Part shown: piece by piece, positions 34,127-42,450 of the stretch
Layout: each line of letters opens with the position of its first letter
Numbering within the stretch: the stretch's first letter is position 1
DNA from: Planctomycetota bacterium
GTDB lineage: Bacteria > Planctomycetota > Planctomycetia > Pirellulales > Lacipirellulaceae
DNA length: 43,802 nucleotides
Direction of reading: 5' to 3'
Assembly: GCA_024278035.1 (NCBI GenBank)
Contig: JAJRUA010000255.1
Location: 1 to 43,802 of the forward strand
The notes under the pieces: generated by a model
The model's input: the letters and a program-made list of their open reading frames with translations, nothing else
Databases searched by the model: none
Told to the model about the DNA's origin: nothing
Program-made: the position numbers and the translations under genes

Positions 34127-34759
34127 ATGAAGATGTACAGGCGGTTGGTAGCTGGCTTAGCGGTCGGCTTGGTTAGTGTGGCTTGTGGTACAACGCAGGC
34201 TGCGGTAATGCTTGTTAATGATTTCGACAGTGATCTCGAATCCTGGCGTTTTGACTTTGGTCCTGCCGGGGCGATTAGTTACGATGCGACTGAGGGCTCG
34301 CCCGGCAATGCGACTGGTGCCGCGCGGCTTGACATGACCTTTGTTTCCGGCTCCCCCAGCGGCAATGCCTTCACGGGCGATGTGTTTTTCCCCGAGATCG
34401 ACTTGTCGGGCTACGATACTCTTGAGTTCGACGTGTTGGTCGCTCCTGGATCGGCAGTGGATGGCTCTGGTAATAATGGCTTCTTGGAATTTGTCACGCG
34501 AGAAACCGGTGGCTACAACTTTGTCTCGGTGTTCGGGACAAATCTTGCACCAGCCGCAGGTTGGCAGACTTTCTCGGTACCCACGTCTGCCATGCTCGCC
34601 ACTCGCGCTTTCACTTTGCAACTTTTTGGTGAAGCTGCCGGCGACGTCACGTTGTTTTTGGATAACATCCGTTTAACGGCCATTCCAGAGCCAAGCACTG
34701 CTCTGATTACCTTCACCGTGTTGGCAGCCTGTTGTGCTCCCATGCGGCGTTGTAGCTAG
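34127..34759 (+). CDS. PEP-CTERM protein, single carbohydrate-binding-like domain
   Basis: 210 aa from ATG 34127, with AGAGGTG just upstream. Signal peptide at 1-25 (LVAGLAVGLVSVACGTTQA). Residues 28-185 are a beta-sandwich-like domain opening VNDFDSDLESWRFDFGPAG and closing with DVTLFLDNIRLTA, the pattern of CBM4/9-type carbohydrate-binding modules. The C-terminus is a PEP-CTERM sorting tail: IPEPS, a hydrophobic stretch, then an Arg-containing end. Predicted to be exported and processed by an exosortase, then held at or released from the surface. First gene of the rightward unit. Confidence 0.82.
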   Translation: MKMYRRLVAGLAVGLVSVACGTTQAAVMLVNDFDSDLESWRFDFGPAGAISYDATEGSPGNATGAARLDMTFVSGSPSGNAFTGDVFFPEIDLSGYDTLEFDVLVAPGSAVDGSGNNGFLEFVTRETGGYNFVSVFGTNLAPAAGWQTFSVPTSAMLATRAFTLQLFGEAAGDVTLFLDNIRLTAIPEPSTALITFTVLAACCAPMRRCS

Positions 34760-34785
34760 TTGAAGAAGGGTTTTGGGAGAGAGAT

Positions 34786-34824
34786 GCCCGCATGTGTGGC
34801 GAACGATTCGCCGCACATGGGGGC
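34786..34824. terminator. Long hairpin between the two PEP-CTERM genes
   Basis: Arms 34786-34803 and 34807-34824 pair over 18 positions with one mismatch and one G-T (CATGTGTGGCGAA with TTCGCCGCACATG), loop CGA. It lies 26 bp after the first PEP-CTERM stop. There is no T-run, so it may be a processing or attenuating hairpin rather than a classical terminator. Confidence 0.6.
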
Positions 34825-34929
34825 TCCCCCAACCCAACGCTACTGATGCTGTTATCTCCATGGCTGACTTTTTTCGTCGAATACAAATATTTCCAACTCG
34901 ATCCCTCATTTCGTAACAGGAGCCCTTTG

Positions 34930-36426
34930 ATGTTTGCCTTTTGCGCTGCAACAAAGAAATCAAGCGTTCTCACTTGGATTTTACCGCTTGCCTTGCTGGG
35001 CATGATGGTACCTCACGCCAATGCACAGTTGCTCTACTCGTTTGAGACGGGGCTCGATAACTGGGTCGCCCAAGGGGGTGCCGATTCGGATTACATTAGC
35101 CACGCCCAATCGACCGTCGGAGCGACCGATGGCACCATGGCTATGGCCATTGAAACGGGGACCGGCTTCGGACGGGACGTTGTCGTCGATGAAACGAGCC
35201 TCGCCGGTGGGCCGCTCTACGATATCTTCAACACGATTTCTGCCGATCCTTCGCTTTACACCTTTGACTTTGATGTCACTTTTACCGCGGACAGTTGGGC
35301 GAACCTCCAGGCTCCAGGCAGCTACTTCCAGCTCAATGTCTTTTCCAACAGCGATAGCCTGCAGGGGTTTCAAGAATCGTTTGGGGTGGCCAACGGAAAT
35401 CCTGGTGTAGCTAGCAGCTTTACGGCCAGCATGCCCGCTTCGCAATTGTCGCTTGTTCCCAACTCCGCCTTCTATCAAGTCGGTTTTGGCTCGAACGGTA
35501 ACCAGCTTGATGGCCTTGGTGGCGAAGGGGTTCGCTACTTCATCGACAATGTTCGCTTTAGTCCGGTTCCTCAGTTCCAAGAAGAGTTGCTCTTCTCTTG
35601 GGAGACACCTGACAACCCTGCCACCCCTGCGGTCAATGAGCAGCTTGAAGGTTGGACCGACGGATTCACAGGACAAGCCTATCAGCACACTCGCACCATC
35701 ACGACCGACGGAGCGACCGAAGGAAGCTCAGCCATGCAGGTCGCTTCGCCCCAGAGTGGTTTTGCCTGGGCAAGCGAGTTCTCTCTCGACAGTGGAGTCG
35801 ATCCATCGGCCCAACCACAAATCGATAGCCTCATCAGCAGCTTCAACTCGGCGGATACGATCGCTTTTGATGTGACCTTCCCTGCCGACATGTTTCCCAA
35901 CGTTCCAAGTTTCCTCAGCCTCTTCCTCAGCGTGAGCGATCAGGCGGGCACCTTCTATCAGTCGCCAGCCAAACAGGCTGGCAATCCGATAAGCCAAGCG
36001 GGCGACACGATCACGATTGAAGTTCCTCTTTCCGAACTAACGGCTGGCGGGTTGAACCTGGCGGATGATGGACTTGTGGATGGCACCTTCTTCCGAATCG
36101 CCTTGGCGACCAACTCGGACGATGCCAACTTCTTTTCGATCGACAATTTCCGTCTGCTGACCGCAATAACGGGCCTCAGCGGGGACTACAACAACGATGG
36201 CACGGTCGATGCCGCTGACTACACCGTTTGGCGTGACAACGAAGGTGCCGTAGCAGGCACGCTTCTGAACGACACGGATGGCGGAGTCATCGGAGCGGCT
36301 CAGTACGCCACTTGGGTCAACAATTTCGGTGCCACCTCGTCCACCTCGGTTGCTATCCCCGAGCCGGCGGCTGGTTTGATGCTGTTGATCGGCTTGGCTT
36401 CGGTGGCTTTGAACCGGAAACGTTGA
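34930..36426 (+). CDS. PEP-CTERM protein with two carbohydrate-binding-like domains and dockerin-like block
   Basis: 498 aa from ATG 34930, with AGGAG seven bases upstream. Signal peptide about 13-34 (ILPLALLGMMVPHANAQ). Two related beta-sandwich-like domains follow: about 35-212 (LLYSFETGLDNWVAQGG ... YFIDNVRFSPV) and about 217-412 (LLFSWETP ... FFSIDNFRLLTA). Residues about 415-465 are a dockerin-like Ca-binding block (GDYNNDGTVDAADYTVWRDN, then DGGVIGAAQYATW). The tail is IPEPAAGLMLLIG plus basic end (PEP-CTERM). No catalytic motif is seen, so it is probably a secreted polysaccharide-binding protein. The frame extends upstream to 34792 without a signal. Confidence 0.85.
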   Translation: MFAFCAATKKSSVLTWILPLALLGMMVPHANAQLLYSFETGLDNWVAQGGADSDYISHAQSTVGATDGTMAMAIETGTGFGRDVVVDETSLAGGPLYDIFNTISADPSLYTFDFDVTFTADSWANLQAPGSYFQLNVFSNSDSLQGFQESFGVANGNPGVASSFTASMPASQLSLVPNSAFYQVGFGSNGNQLDGLGGEGVRYFIDNVRFSPVPQFQEELLFSWETPDNPATPAVNEQLEGWTDGFTGQAYQHTRTITTDGATEGSSAMQVASPQSGFAWASEFSLDSGVDPSAQPQIDSLISSFNSADTIAFDVTFPADMFPNVPSFLSLFLSVSDQAGTFYQSPAKQAGNPISQAGDTITIEVPLSELTAGGLNLADDGLVDGTFFRIALATNSDDANFFSIDNFRLLTAITGLSGDYNNDGTVDAADYTVWRDNEGAVAGTLLNDTDGGVIGAAQYATWVNNFGATSSTSVAIPEPAAGLMLLIGLASVALNRKR

Positions 36427-36507
36427 TCCGGCGTAGAAAGAATCCGTGACGCGTTTCGACACCCGTTTGTCCAACCGTAAACAAGGACTGTACCAACAAA
36501 AGTGAAC

Positions 36508-37608
36508 ATGAATTCCCTAACTACCCATCATCGCAAGGACGCCCTCCACAAGGGGTTTACCCTGGTCGAGCTTTTGGTCGTGATCGCCATTATTGGCATC
36601 TTGGTGGCCATGCTCTTGCCAGCGGTTCAGGCCGCACGCGAGTCGGCCCGAAGGGCCTCTTGTGTGAGCAACATGAAAAACCTCGCCCTGGCGTTGCACA
36701 ACTACCATGACACGCATGGCCAGTTCCCTGCGGCGGCAGAGTTTCCTGATGATAGAAATTGGAATCCCTTGACAGACACATCGCTCTTTCAAACCTGGGC
36801 CATCCAAACGCTTCCCTTTATTGAAGAGCAGGCCCTTCAAGACCTGTTTGTTATCAACGCCACCAGTCGTGTGAGGGACGATCCGACAGGCACGACGAAC
36901 GCCATTGCCCGCGCGACGAACATCCAAGTGATGCTTTGCCCTAGTGACAGCGAAAACACGGTGCAGTTCGTAGGGAGTGGCGGTAGCTGGGCACGTACCA
37001 ACTATGGCCTCAATGCGATGCAGTACTGGCCTAACGCTTGGTGGAGAGATGTTAGGCAAGTCACAGGGAACGATGCGAGTTTCGATTTCCAGATCGGTAT
37101 CGCGGGCTTCAGCGACGGAGAGACCAACCAAGCGCTCTCGATGCGACAGATCACCGATGGTACATCGAAGACCATTTTACTTGCCGAAATGCGGGCCGGT
37201 GTTGGGCCCAGCGATCGACGTGGTGTCTGGGCGATGGGGATGTGTGGCTCTAGCTTTCATTGCCGCCATGCTGGTTACCCGCCGAACGATTGCGGGGATA
37301 CGAACGACGACGTCTTTGGTGTGCAAGACATCATTGATGAGGTCGGTTTCGCGTCGCTTAGCGTCCAGTGCATGGCGCCTGATCCAGGTACCAATGAAAG
37401 TGGTCAGTCCGTCGTACGAAGCATGCACCCGGGCGGCGTTAACGCAGCCTTGGCCGATGCGAGTGTCCGATTCATTGGCGATTTCGTCGAGACCGGCGAT
37501 TTTAGTGTAGCGGGGAAAATCACCGTTGATCAAACCACCCCCGATCAATTCCTCACTTGGCAACGACTCAACATCTCGCGCGACGCTTACCCTGTTTCGG
37601 AGTACTAA
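36508..37608 (+). CDS. DUF1559 protein with type IV pilin-like N-terminus
   Basis: 366 aa from ATG 36508. Residues 17-37 hold the prepilin cleavage and methylation site KGFTLVELLVVIAIIGILVA. The DUF1559 region follows (ARRASCVSNMKNLALALHNY at about 50) and the family ends with the MHPGGVNAALADASVRFI motif. DUF1559 proteins are abundant in planctomycetes and are thought to be pseudopilin-like; individual roles are mostly unknown. It sits between the mannan-binding PEP-CTERM gene and a small lipoprotein gene, so it may form part of a surface structure used with this substrate. Confidence 0.93.
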   Translation: MNSLTTHHRKDALHKGFTLVELLVVIAIIGILVAMLLPAVQAARESARRASCVSNMKNLALALHNYHDTHGQFPAAAEFPDDRNWNPLTDTSLFQTWAIQTLPFIEEQALQDLFVINATSRVRDDPTGTTNAIARATNIQVMLCPSDSENTVQFVGSGGSWARTNYGLNAMQYWPNAWWRDVRQVTGNDASFDFQIGIAGFSDGETNQALSMRQITDGTSKTILLAEMRAGVGPSDRRGVWAMGMCGSSFHCRHAGYPPNDCGDTNDDVFGVQDIIDEVGFASLSVQCMAPDPGTNESGQSVVRSMHPGGVNAALADASVRFIGDFVETGDFSVAGKITVDQTTPDQFLTWQRLNISRDAYPVSEY

Positions 37609-37612
37609 AATC

Positions 37613-38071
37613 TTGAACGTAGGAAGAGACAGGACTTTGTCCTTTGGGCAAAGCCGACCGTTTACCCCAGCTTTGTTGTGCGTGTCTTTTTTACTAGGAG
37701 TGGCCGGGTGTAGCAATGAGCCGTTCGACATCGTTACCGTCAGTGGGACGGTGATGTATGAGGATGGTTCGCCCATACCCAGCGATGACTACCGGCTAAA
37801 ATTTGTGCCACAGATTGAGTCGCCCGATGGAAAGGCTTATCCACGCGTAGCGACGGCGATGATTGGTGCCGACGGTTCTTTTAGCAAAACGACAACCCAT
37901 AAGTACGGCGACGGCCTCGCCTATGGCAAGCACCTTGTCTACCTAAAGATAGGCAAGGGGCCGGACGGCAAGCCGCTTGTCCCGGCGGAGTACCTTAGCT
38001 CCAAGACAACGCCCCTGGAGATCGACGTTTCCCAAAGTCGCCAATTAGAGATTCGTGTTCCCAAGCCCTGA
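37613..38071 (+). CDS. Small lipoprotein paired with the DUF1559 gene
   Basis: 152 aa if TTG 37613 is used; TTG 37637 (after AGGACT) is an equally good start and gives a shorter, more typical signal peptide. Lipobox LLGVAGC precedes the soluble part. The remainder is a beta-rich domain (VTVSGTVMYEDGSPIPSDDY at about 44) that looks like a carboxypeptidase-regulatory or transthyretin-like fold. Such lipoproteins commonly follow DUF1559 genes in planctomycetes. Four bp separate it from the upstream stop, so it is co-translated. Function unknown. Confidence 0.78.
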   Translation: MNVGRDRTLSFGQSRPFTPALLCVSFLLGVAGCSNEPFDIVTVSGTVMYEDGSPIPSDDYRLKFVPQIESPDGKAYPRVATAMIGADGSFSKTTTHKYGDGLAYGKHLVYLKIGKGPDGKPLVPAEYLSSKTTPLEIDVSQSRQLEIRVPKP

Positions 38072-38131
38072 CCAACGTTGTGTGAAATAGAACCGCAAAA
38101 GCAAGCACAAAAAACAGATGAGAGAAAAGAA

Positions 38132-38165
38132 CCTTTAATCCGCATTTATAAACGCGGATTAAAGG
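38132..38165. terminator. Perfect 12-bp hairpin after lipoprotein gene
   Basis: CCTTTAATCCGC (38132-38143), loop ATTTATAAAC, GCGGATTAAAGG (38154-38165). It is 60 bp after the lipoprotein stop and before the GH113-like gene. It echoes the ATCCGC repeat family and may be a minimal member. Confidence 0.6.
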
Positions 38166-38257
38166 GAGCGAAAAAGAACATTTGCGTTTAGAATAAGTGT
38201 GTGTGTTCATTAGCGGTTTTTTTTCTTCCTTGGACTCTACCTAAGACGCCCCCACTT

Positions 38258-39631
38258 ATGAAATACGCCGCTCTTTTGATTTTTGTGCTTGCGGTCACTG
38301 TGCCGGCGAATGCTGGCACGACGGCTTACGAACCAGGGTACGATCCGGGGGTAGGGTTCAACCTTGTCTCTTGGTGGAACTTTGGCGGGGGGGGGAATTC
38401 GGTCTGGGAGAACGCGGTCCAAGAGGTTTACGACGCGGGCTTCGACGAAGTTTCTATCAGCCCCGTCCGCTTCATCAACACGGCCACCGGCTCCATAGCC
38501 ACCAGCTCCGGACGTGGGCCCGAGCTGGCCCATATCGCGGCGGGCATCGTCCGTGCAAAGTCGCTTGGAATGCGAGTGACGGTGAATCCTTTTGTCGAAC
38601 CCGAAAACTTTACTTTCTGGAGGGGGGATTACGATCCGACGCCCGGCTCAAGCCAGTCGAACACGTTCTGGAGCGATTACGAGCAGTACCTTGTGGATGT
38701 TGCCGAAGTGGCTCAGGCCAATGGGGCCGATGCGATGAACATCGGTACGGAACTCAAAGACCTTACCCAGAACTCTGGTAACAACGCCGATTGGACTTCA
38801 GTCATTTCCGCCGTCGATGCCGAGTTCACCGGTTCGCTTGGCTACGCCGCCAATTGGGACAACTACTCCAACGGCAACCTCACTTCGACGATCTGGGATA
38901 ACCCGGCGATCGACTATTTGGGAATTGATGCTTACTTCCGTAACACCGTGACCAACGCCCAAGCCGACGCCTCGGGCTCGGACCCGAACGAAACCTTCAT
39001 TGAGCAGGTGGAGCAAGGTTGGAACGATCGTCTCGATAACGAAATTTTGCCTTTTGCCGCCGCTCGTCAGTCGGGCACGGGACTACCGGTCGTCTTTTCG
39101 GAAGTAGGCTACCTACCTTACAATCGGACGGCAGCGACCCCGCAAAGCTCTAGCGGTTCCGTCGATTCGGACGAACAGGTGATGGCGTTCAAGGGGCTCA
39201 TGCGGGCCCTTGATGGTCGGGCGGATGCTCTCTCCGCCGTGCATATTTGGCAATGGGGCATGCCGGGTTCATCGGGAAGCCTTTGGAACATTGACACCGA
39301 TTTGCCCGCCGACCAGCCGAACAACTTGGCAGCCGGGCAGTGGCTCTCGTCGTTCGTTTCTGGGCCGGTCCTCAGTGGCGATTACAACAACGATGGCATC
39401 GTGGACACCGCCGACTACACCGTTTGGCGCGACAACCTTGGCGCCGCCCCAGGGACCTTGCCCAACGATCCGGATGGAGGTGTCATTGGCGCGGCACAAT
39501 ACAACACATGGCGTGATCGGTTCGGATTGACTTTTGCAACGTCCCTGTCTCAAACGGTGCCTGAACCCCATGCCTTGCTGTTGCTTGCCTTCAGCCTGGC
39601 TGCCGTTAGCGCAGCTCCGTCTCGGCGGTAG
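38258..39631 (+). CDS. Secreted GH113-like beta-mannanase with dockerin-like block and PEP-CTERM tail
   Basis: 457 aa from ATG 38258. Signal peptide 1-19 (ALLIFVLAVTVPANA). The barrel (about 28-365) matches GH113: acid/base E165 in MNIGTELKDL, then WTSVISAVDAEFTGSLGYAA, AIDYLGIDAYF, and nucleophile E282 in VVFSEVGYLPY. Residues 373-422 are a dockerin-like block nearly identical in layout to the one at 36178-36320. VPEP at 434-437 plus a hydrophobic segment and RR end form a PEP-CTERM tail. Predicted extracellular endo- or exo-acting enzyme on beta-mannan. The last 26 bp overlap the convergent TPR gene. Confidence 0.87.
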   Translation: MKYAALLIFVLAVTVPANAGTTAYEPGYDPGVGFNLVSWWNFGGGGNSVWENAVQEVYDAGFDEVSISPVRFINTATGSIATSSGRGPELAHIAAGIVRAKSLGMRVTVNPFVEPENFTFWRGDYDPTPGSSQSNTFWSDYEQYLVDVAEVAQANGADAMNIGTELKDLTQNSGNNADWTSVISAVDAEFTGSLGYAANWDNYSNGNLTSTIWDNPAIDYLGIDAYFRNTVTNAQADASGSDPNETFIEQVEQGWNDRLDNEILPFAAARQSGTGLPVVFSEVGYLPYNRTAATPQSSSGSVDSDEQVMAFKGLMRALDGRADALSAVHIWQWGMPGSSGSLWNIDTDLPADQPNNLAAGQWLSSFVSGPVLSGDYNNDGIVDTADYTVWRDNLGAAPGTLPNDPDGGVIGAAQYNTWRDRFGLTFATSLSQTVPEPHALLLLAFSLAAVSAAPSRR

Positions 39632-40541
39632 GCTGTGCGAGGCGTCCTAAGAGCTGGCGTGAGGCGACATGGCTAGCGTCGGCTTCCAAGGCCCGGCGGG
39701 CGCTTGTGATGGCCTGCTGAGGCTGTCCGCACGCCGCCTCAGCTTCGGCGAGCCGGTAGAGCATGTCGGCACTCGTCTCTCCCTTGGCCGCAGCGAGACG
39801 GAGATTCTCAGTCGCTTCTTGTGGACGGCCGATGGCTAGGTAAGATTCTCCGGCTAGCGCCAAAGCGCCGGCCGGCTCTTCGCCCGGAGTGTAGCAGTCG
39901 AGCAAGTGATGGAGCGTGGTCAGGCAACGGTGGTGGTCGCCTCGCGCCCGGTGCAGGAGGGCAACATCGGCAAGCAATACTCGATCGTTCGGCGCATAGC
40001 GGAGCGCTTGCTGTAAGTCGGCCAAAGCGCGGTCGGCTTCCCCTTGGCGTTCTAAAGCATGGCCGCGTAGGGCCCAAGCGGCTGCGGACCGCGCATCGAG
40101 CCCAATGGCTTGTTGGCCCCAGGCGATGGCCTGCTCGGTTTGCCCCGTCTGGAGCCGCATCTCGCCAGCACGGATGGCCGCTCGGGCATCCGTCGGTTCG
40201 TAACGACAGGCGGCCTCGGCATGGACGATTGCCTCGTCACGGTGGCCCCGTTGCCACAGCGCTTCGGCCAATTGGCTTCGGGTGTCGGCATCTTCGGGCG
40301 AGGCCTCGGCCGCCTTGCGAAGCCATGCTTCGGCTTCGTTGAGCTCGCCCAACTCCAGAGCCGAGACGCCACGCCGCCACATTTGTCGCGTATGGGCCAC
40401 CGACTCGGGCGTTGGCCCCCTTTTACGCATCAAGGCACACCCGGGGAGACTACTGACTAGCAGGACTCCAATCATCAGCGCCCGCCAAACGAGCCACGGC
40501 TCGCTAGCTAGCAGAAGACGACGATTGATGCGAATCGACAA
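39606..40541 (-). CDS. TPR-repeat lipoprotein
   Basis: 311 aa. TTG 40541 is the likely start (GGATCC upstream); the first Met codon is at residue 23, inside the signal segment. Lipobox SLPGC (about residue 35). From about 50 to 300 there are seven or so tetratricopeptide repeats (ELNEAEAWLRKAAEASPED, HRDEAIVHAEAACRYEPTD, QTEQAIAWGQQAIGLDARS). TPRs bind proteins; the partner is unknown. Its 3' end overlaps the GH113-like gene by 26 bp. Confidence 0.85.
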   Translation of the reverse strand: MSIRINRRLLLASEPWLVWRALMIGVLLVSSLPGCALMRKRGPTPESVAHTRQMWRRGVSALELGELNEAEAWLRKAAEASPEDADTRSQLAEALWQRGHRDEAIVHAEAACRYEPTDARAAIRAGEMRLQTGQTEQAIAWGQQAIGLDARSAAAWALRGHALERQGEADRALADLQQALRYAPNDRVLLADVALLHRARGDHHRCLTTLHHLLDCYTPGEEPAGALALAGESYLAIGRPQEATENLRLAAAKGETSADMLYRLAEAEAACGQPQQAITSARRALEADASHVASRQLLGRLAQPTAETELR

Positions 40542-40651
40542 GAATCGGATCCGAAGACAATTGGAGCGTGGACGAGGGTGGCAAGACAGTAGTCCTCTGG
40601 GCCCCCCAAGGCAACGCCGACCAGTTGCGGTAAACTGGGCAAATAGCCTCA

Positions 40652-40684
40652 GGCTGATAGCTGATAGCTAAAAGCTGACCGCCC
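40652..40684 (+). repeat. GCTGATA-type short repeat, copy 2
   Basis: GGCTGATAGCTGATAGCTAA then AAGCTGACCGCC. The AAAGCTGACCGC end is shared with 7004-7015 and lies 33-34 bp before the start codon in both places. Confidence 0.6.
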
Positions 40685-40704
40685 TTTACCCCGTGAGCTA
40701 GCAA

Positions 40705-41154
40705 GTGTTTTCGGTATACGACAAGTCGGGCCTCCACCTCGCCTACCCAGAAAATTGGACTCTCGAAGAGACGCTGGCCACCACGGCTGGGGGGGAGGAG
40801 CCAGCGGTCCAATTGACGGTCAGCAGCCCGAACACGGCTTTTTGGACGCTAGCAATTTTCGAGGGGCAGCACGACTTGTCGGGCATTGTCGAGCAAGTCA
40901 TCGGTGCGTTGCTAGCGGAGTACCCTGACCTGGAGCAGTCGCCTGTTACGGAGACCATCGCAGGGCAATCGCTCGTGGGGCAAGAGGTCAATTTTATTTG
41001 CCTTGACCTAACGAACACGGCTCAAGTACGTGCGTGCCATCATGGCGACACGACCTTGCTACTTTTCTCGCAATCGGAAGACCGTGAACTTGAAACCGTG
41101 GGCCCCGTCTTGCAGGCGATGACGATGAGCCTGCTGAGTGAACGCTCAAAATAA
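40705..41154 (+). CDS. Small cytoplasmic protein of unknown function
   Basis: 149 aa from GTG 40705. No signal peptide or membrane segment. The composition is acidic, with an alpha/beta pattern (YDKSGLHLAYPENWTLEETL, then AVQLTVSSPNTAFWTLAIF), reminiscent of PsbP/Mog1-like folds, but I would not name it. It stands alone between the TPR lipoprotein and an SDR gene. A weak GAGC purine stretch precedes the start. Confidence 0.7.
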   Translation: MFSVYDKSGLHLAYPENWTLEETLATTAGGEEPAVQLTVSSPNTAFWTLAIFEGQHDLSGIVEQVIGALLAEYPDLEQSPVTETIAGQSLVGQEVNFICLDLTNTAQVRACHHGDTTLLLFSQSEDRELETVGPVLQAMTMSLLSERSK

Positions 41155-41234
41155 TTTCGGCGTGAGCCGTGTCGTCCCGACCACGGCGCGCTGCAAAGAA
41201 AAAACGCCGCGATCGAGACGGCACGGCTCACCCC

Positions 41235-42092
41235 CTACGACTTCATCGAGCGCCGTAGCAACCAATCGCCCAGCCGAGGGCTGATTTGCGAGAGGATAAA
41301 CAACAGTCGTGCCTTGCGGGGGACGATCAACTCCGCTTGCCGCCGTTCACACGCCCGGAGAATCTGTGCAGCCAGCTCTTCGGGGTCGATCGCTTTGACC
41401 TTGGCACCACCGCCCGGCTTACGAGCCGATTCGGGTAAGTTTTTGGCCTTCTCATCGTAGCGCTGGCCAGCGTCGTCTCGGGCAAGCGGGCCGGGGCAAA
41501 CGAGCAACGTATGCAAGCCATCAGGGCCGAGTTCCAAACGCAACTGTTGAGCGAGAGCCGCAACCGGGTGTTTGCTTGCCGGGTACGCTCCTAGCAGCGC
41601 AGGGGCGACACGACTTGCCAAGGAACCGATCAAAACAAAATGCCCTTGCCTTGCAGCAAGGTGGGGGGCAGCCGCAGCAGCGAGTTCCACAGCGGCCAAG
41701 AAGTTGATGGCGAGCAACTCCTCAAAGTCGCTGCGAGGCGTTTCAACAATCCGGCCACGAGTTGACCGGCCAGCAGCGTGGCAGAGGAAATCAATCGGGC
41801 TCGTGGCGCTCGCTTCGAGGACAACGCGTTCCGCTTCGCCAGGAGTGGCCAAGTCCGCCACTAGGGTTCCTATCTCAGCGGTTCCTATCTCAGCGGAAGG
41901 GCTACGGTCGCCCAGCAAGGCTTTCGCTGCTGCTAGGCGGCCTTCATCACGAGCGACGAGCGTCACCCTCATGCCGTGTGTCAAGCAGGCGTCAGCGATC
42001 GCCAGGCCCAGACCTGCAGAACCTCCCGTCACGAGAGCGTGCTTATCGGCCCAAGGGCTCTGTGGTTTCTCCAAAATGGGTTGTTCCTCCAT
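41235..42092 (-). CDS. Short-chain dehydrogenase/reductase (SDR)
   Basis: 285 aa. Classical SDR motifs are HALVTGGSAGLGLAIA (NAD(P)-binding, about 18-33), FLCHAAGRS (NAG-like), the catalytic Ser in LIGSLASRVAP, and YPASK for Tyr and Lys. An R at the second beta strand (VARDEGRL) favours NADPH. The C-terminal extension (RKARLLFILSQISPRLGDWL) resembles the membrane-associated end of sphinganine-reductase-like SDRs. Residues about 68-77 contain IGTAEIGT, coded by a 15-bp tandem duplication. ATG 42092. Substrate unknown. Confidence 0.88.
   Translation of the reverse strand: MEEQPILEKPQSPWADKHALVTGGSAGLGLAIADACLTHGMRVTLVARDEGRLAAAKALLGDRSPSAEIGTAEIGTLVADLATPGEAERVVLEASATSPIDFLCHAAGRSTRGRIVETPRSDFEELLAINFLAAVELAAAAAPHLAARQGHFVLIGSLASRVAPALLGAYPASKHPVAALAQQLRLELGPDGLHTLLVCPGPLARDDAGQRYDEKAKNLPESARKPGGGAKVKAIDPEELAAQILRACERRQAELIVPRKARLLFILSQISPRLGDWLLRRSMKS
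41865..41894. repeat. 15-bp exact tandem duplication inside the SDR gene
   Basis: GGTTCCTATCTCAGC occurs twice in direct succession (41865-41879 and 41880-41894), adding five residues in frame in a loop of the SDR. It looks like a recent slippage event. Confidence 0.85.
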
Positions 42093-42450
42093 AATGGCGA
42101 GCTTATCTCAGGCAACCCAAAATAACCACGCCCGTCAGAAAAATCGGTGTTACCGCTCCCAACCGCTAGGGTAAGGTGTTTTATGGTTGCTTCCCGTCCA
42201 ATCGTGCCTCGTGGTAGCCGCAGAAAGGCAATCTACCCTTCACGGGCAGCGGTTTTCGTGCAAGGCTTACCTATTCCCGCCGGGTGACTCCTTCTCCTGA
42301 GCCTGCCCACCCCTCTCCCTATCAAAATAACGGCAAAAACGTATGACCTCCCAACTGCTGCCGCAGCTTGAAGACTGCCCGGATACGACGCTTGGGTCGG
42401 TTTCCTGCAATTCCCCTTCCGATAGCCCTTTTTCTGAAGATGGCCCCCGT
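42093..42450. other. Divergent gap before pyk, 358 bp
   Basis: No repeat or gene recognised. The pyk frame is open upstream to an ATG at 42343, so the last 108 bp might be coding. Confidence 0.4.
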
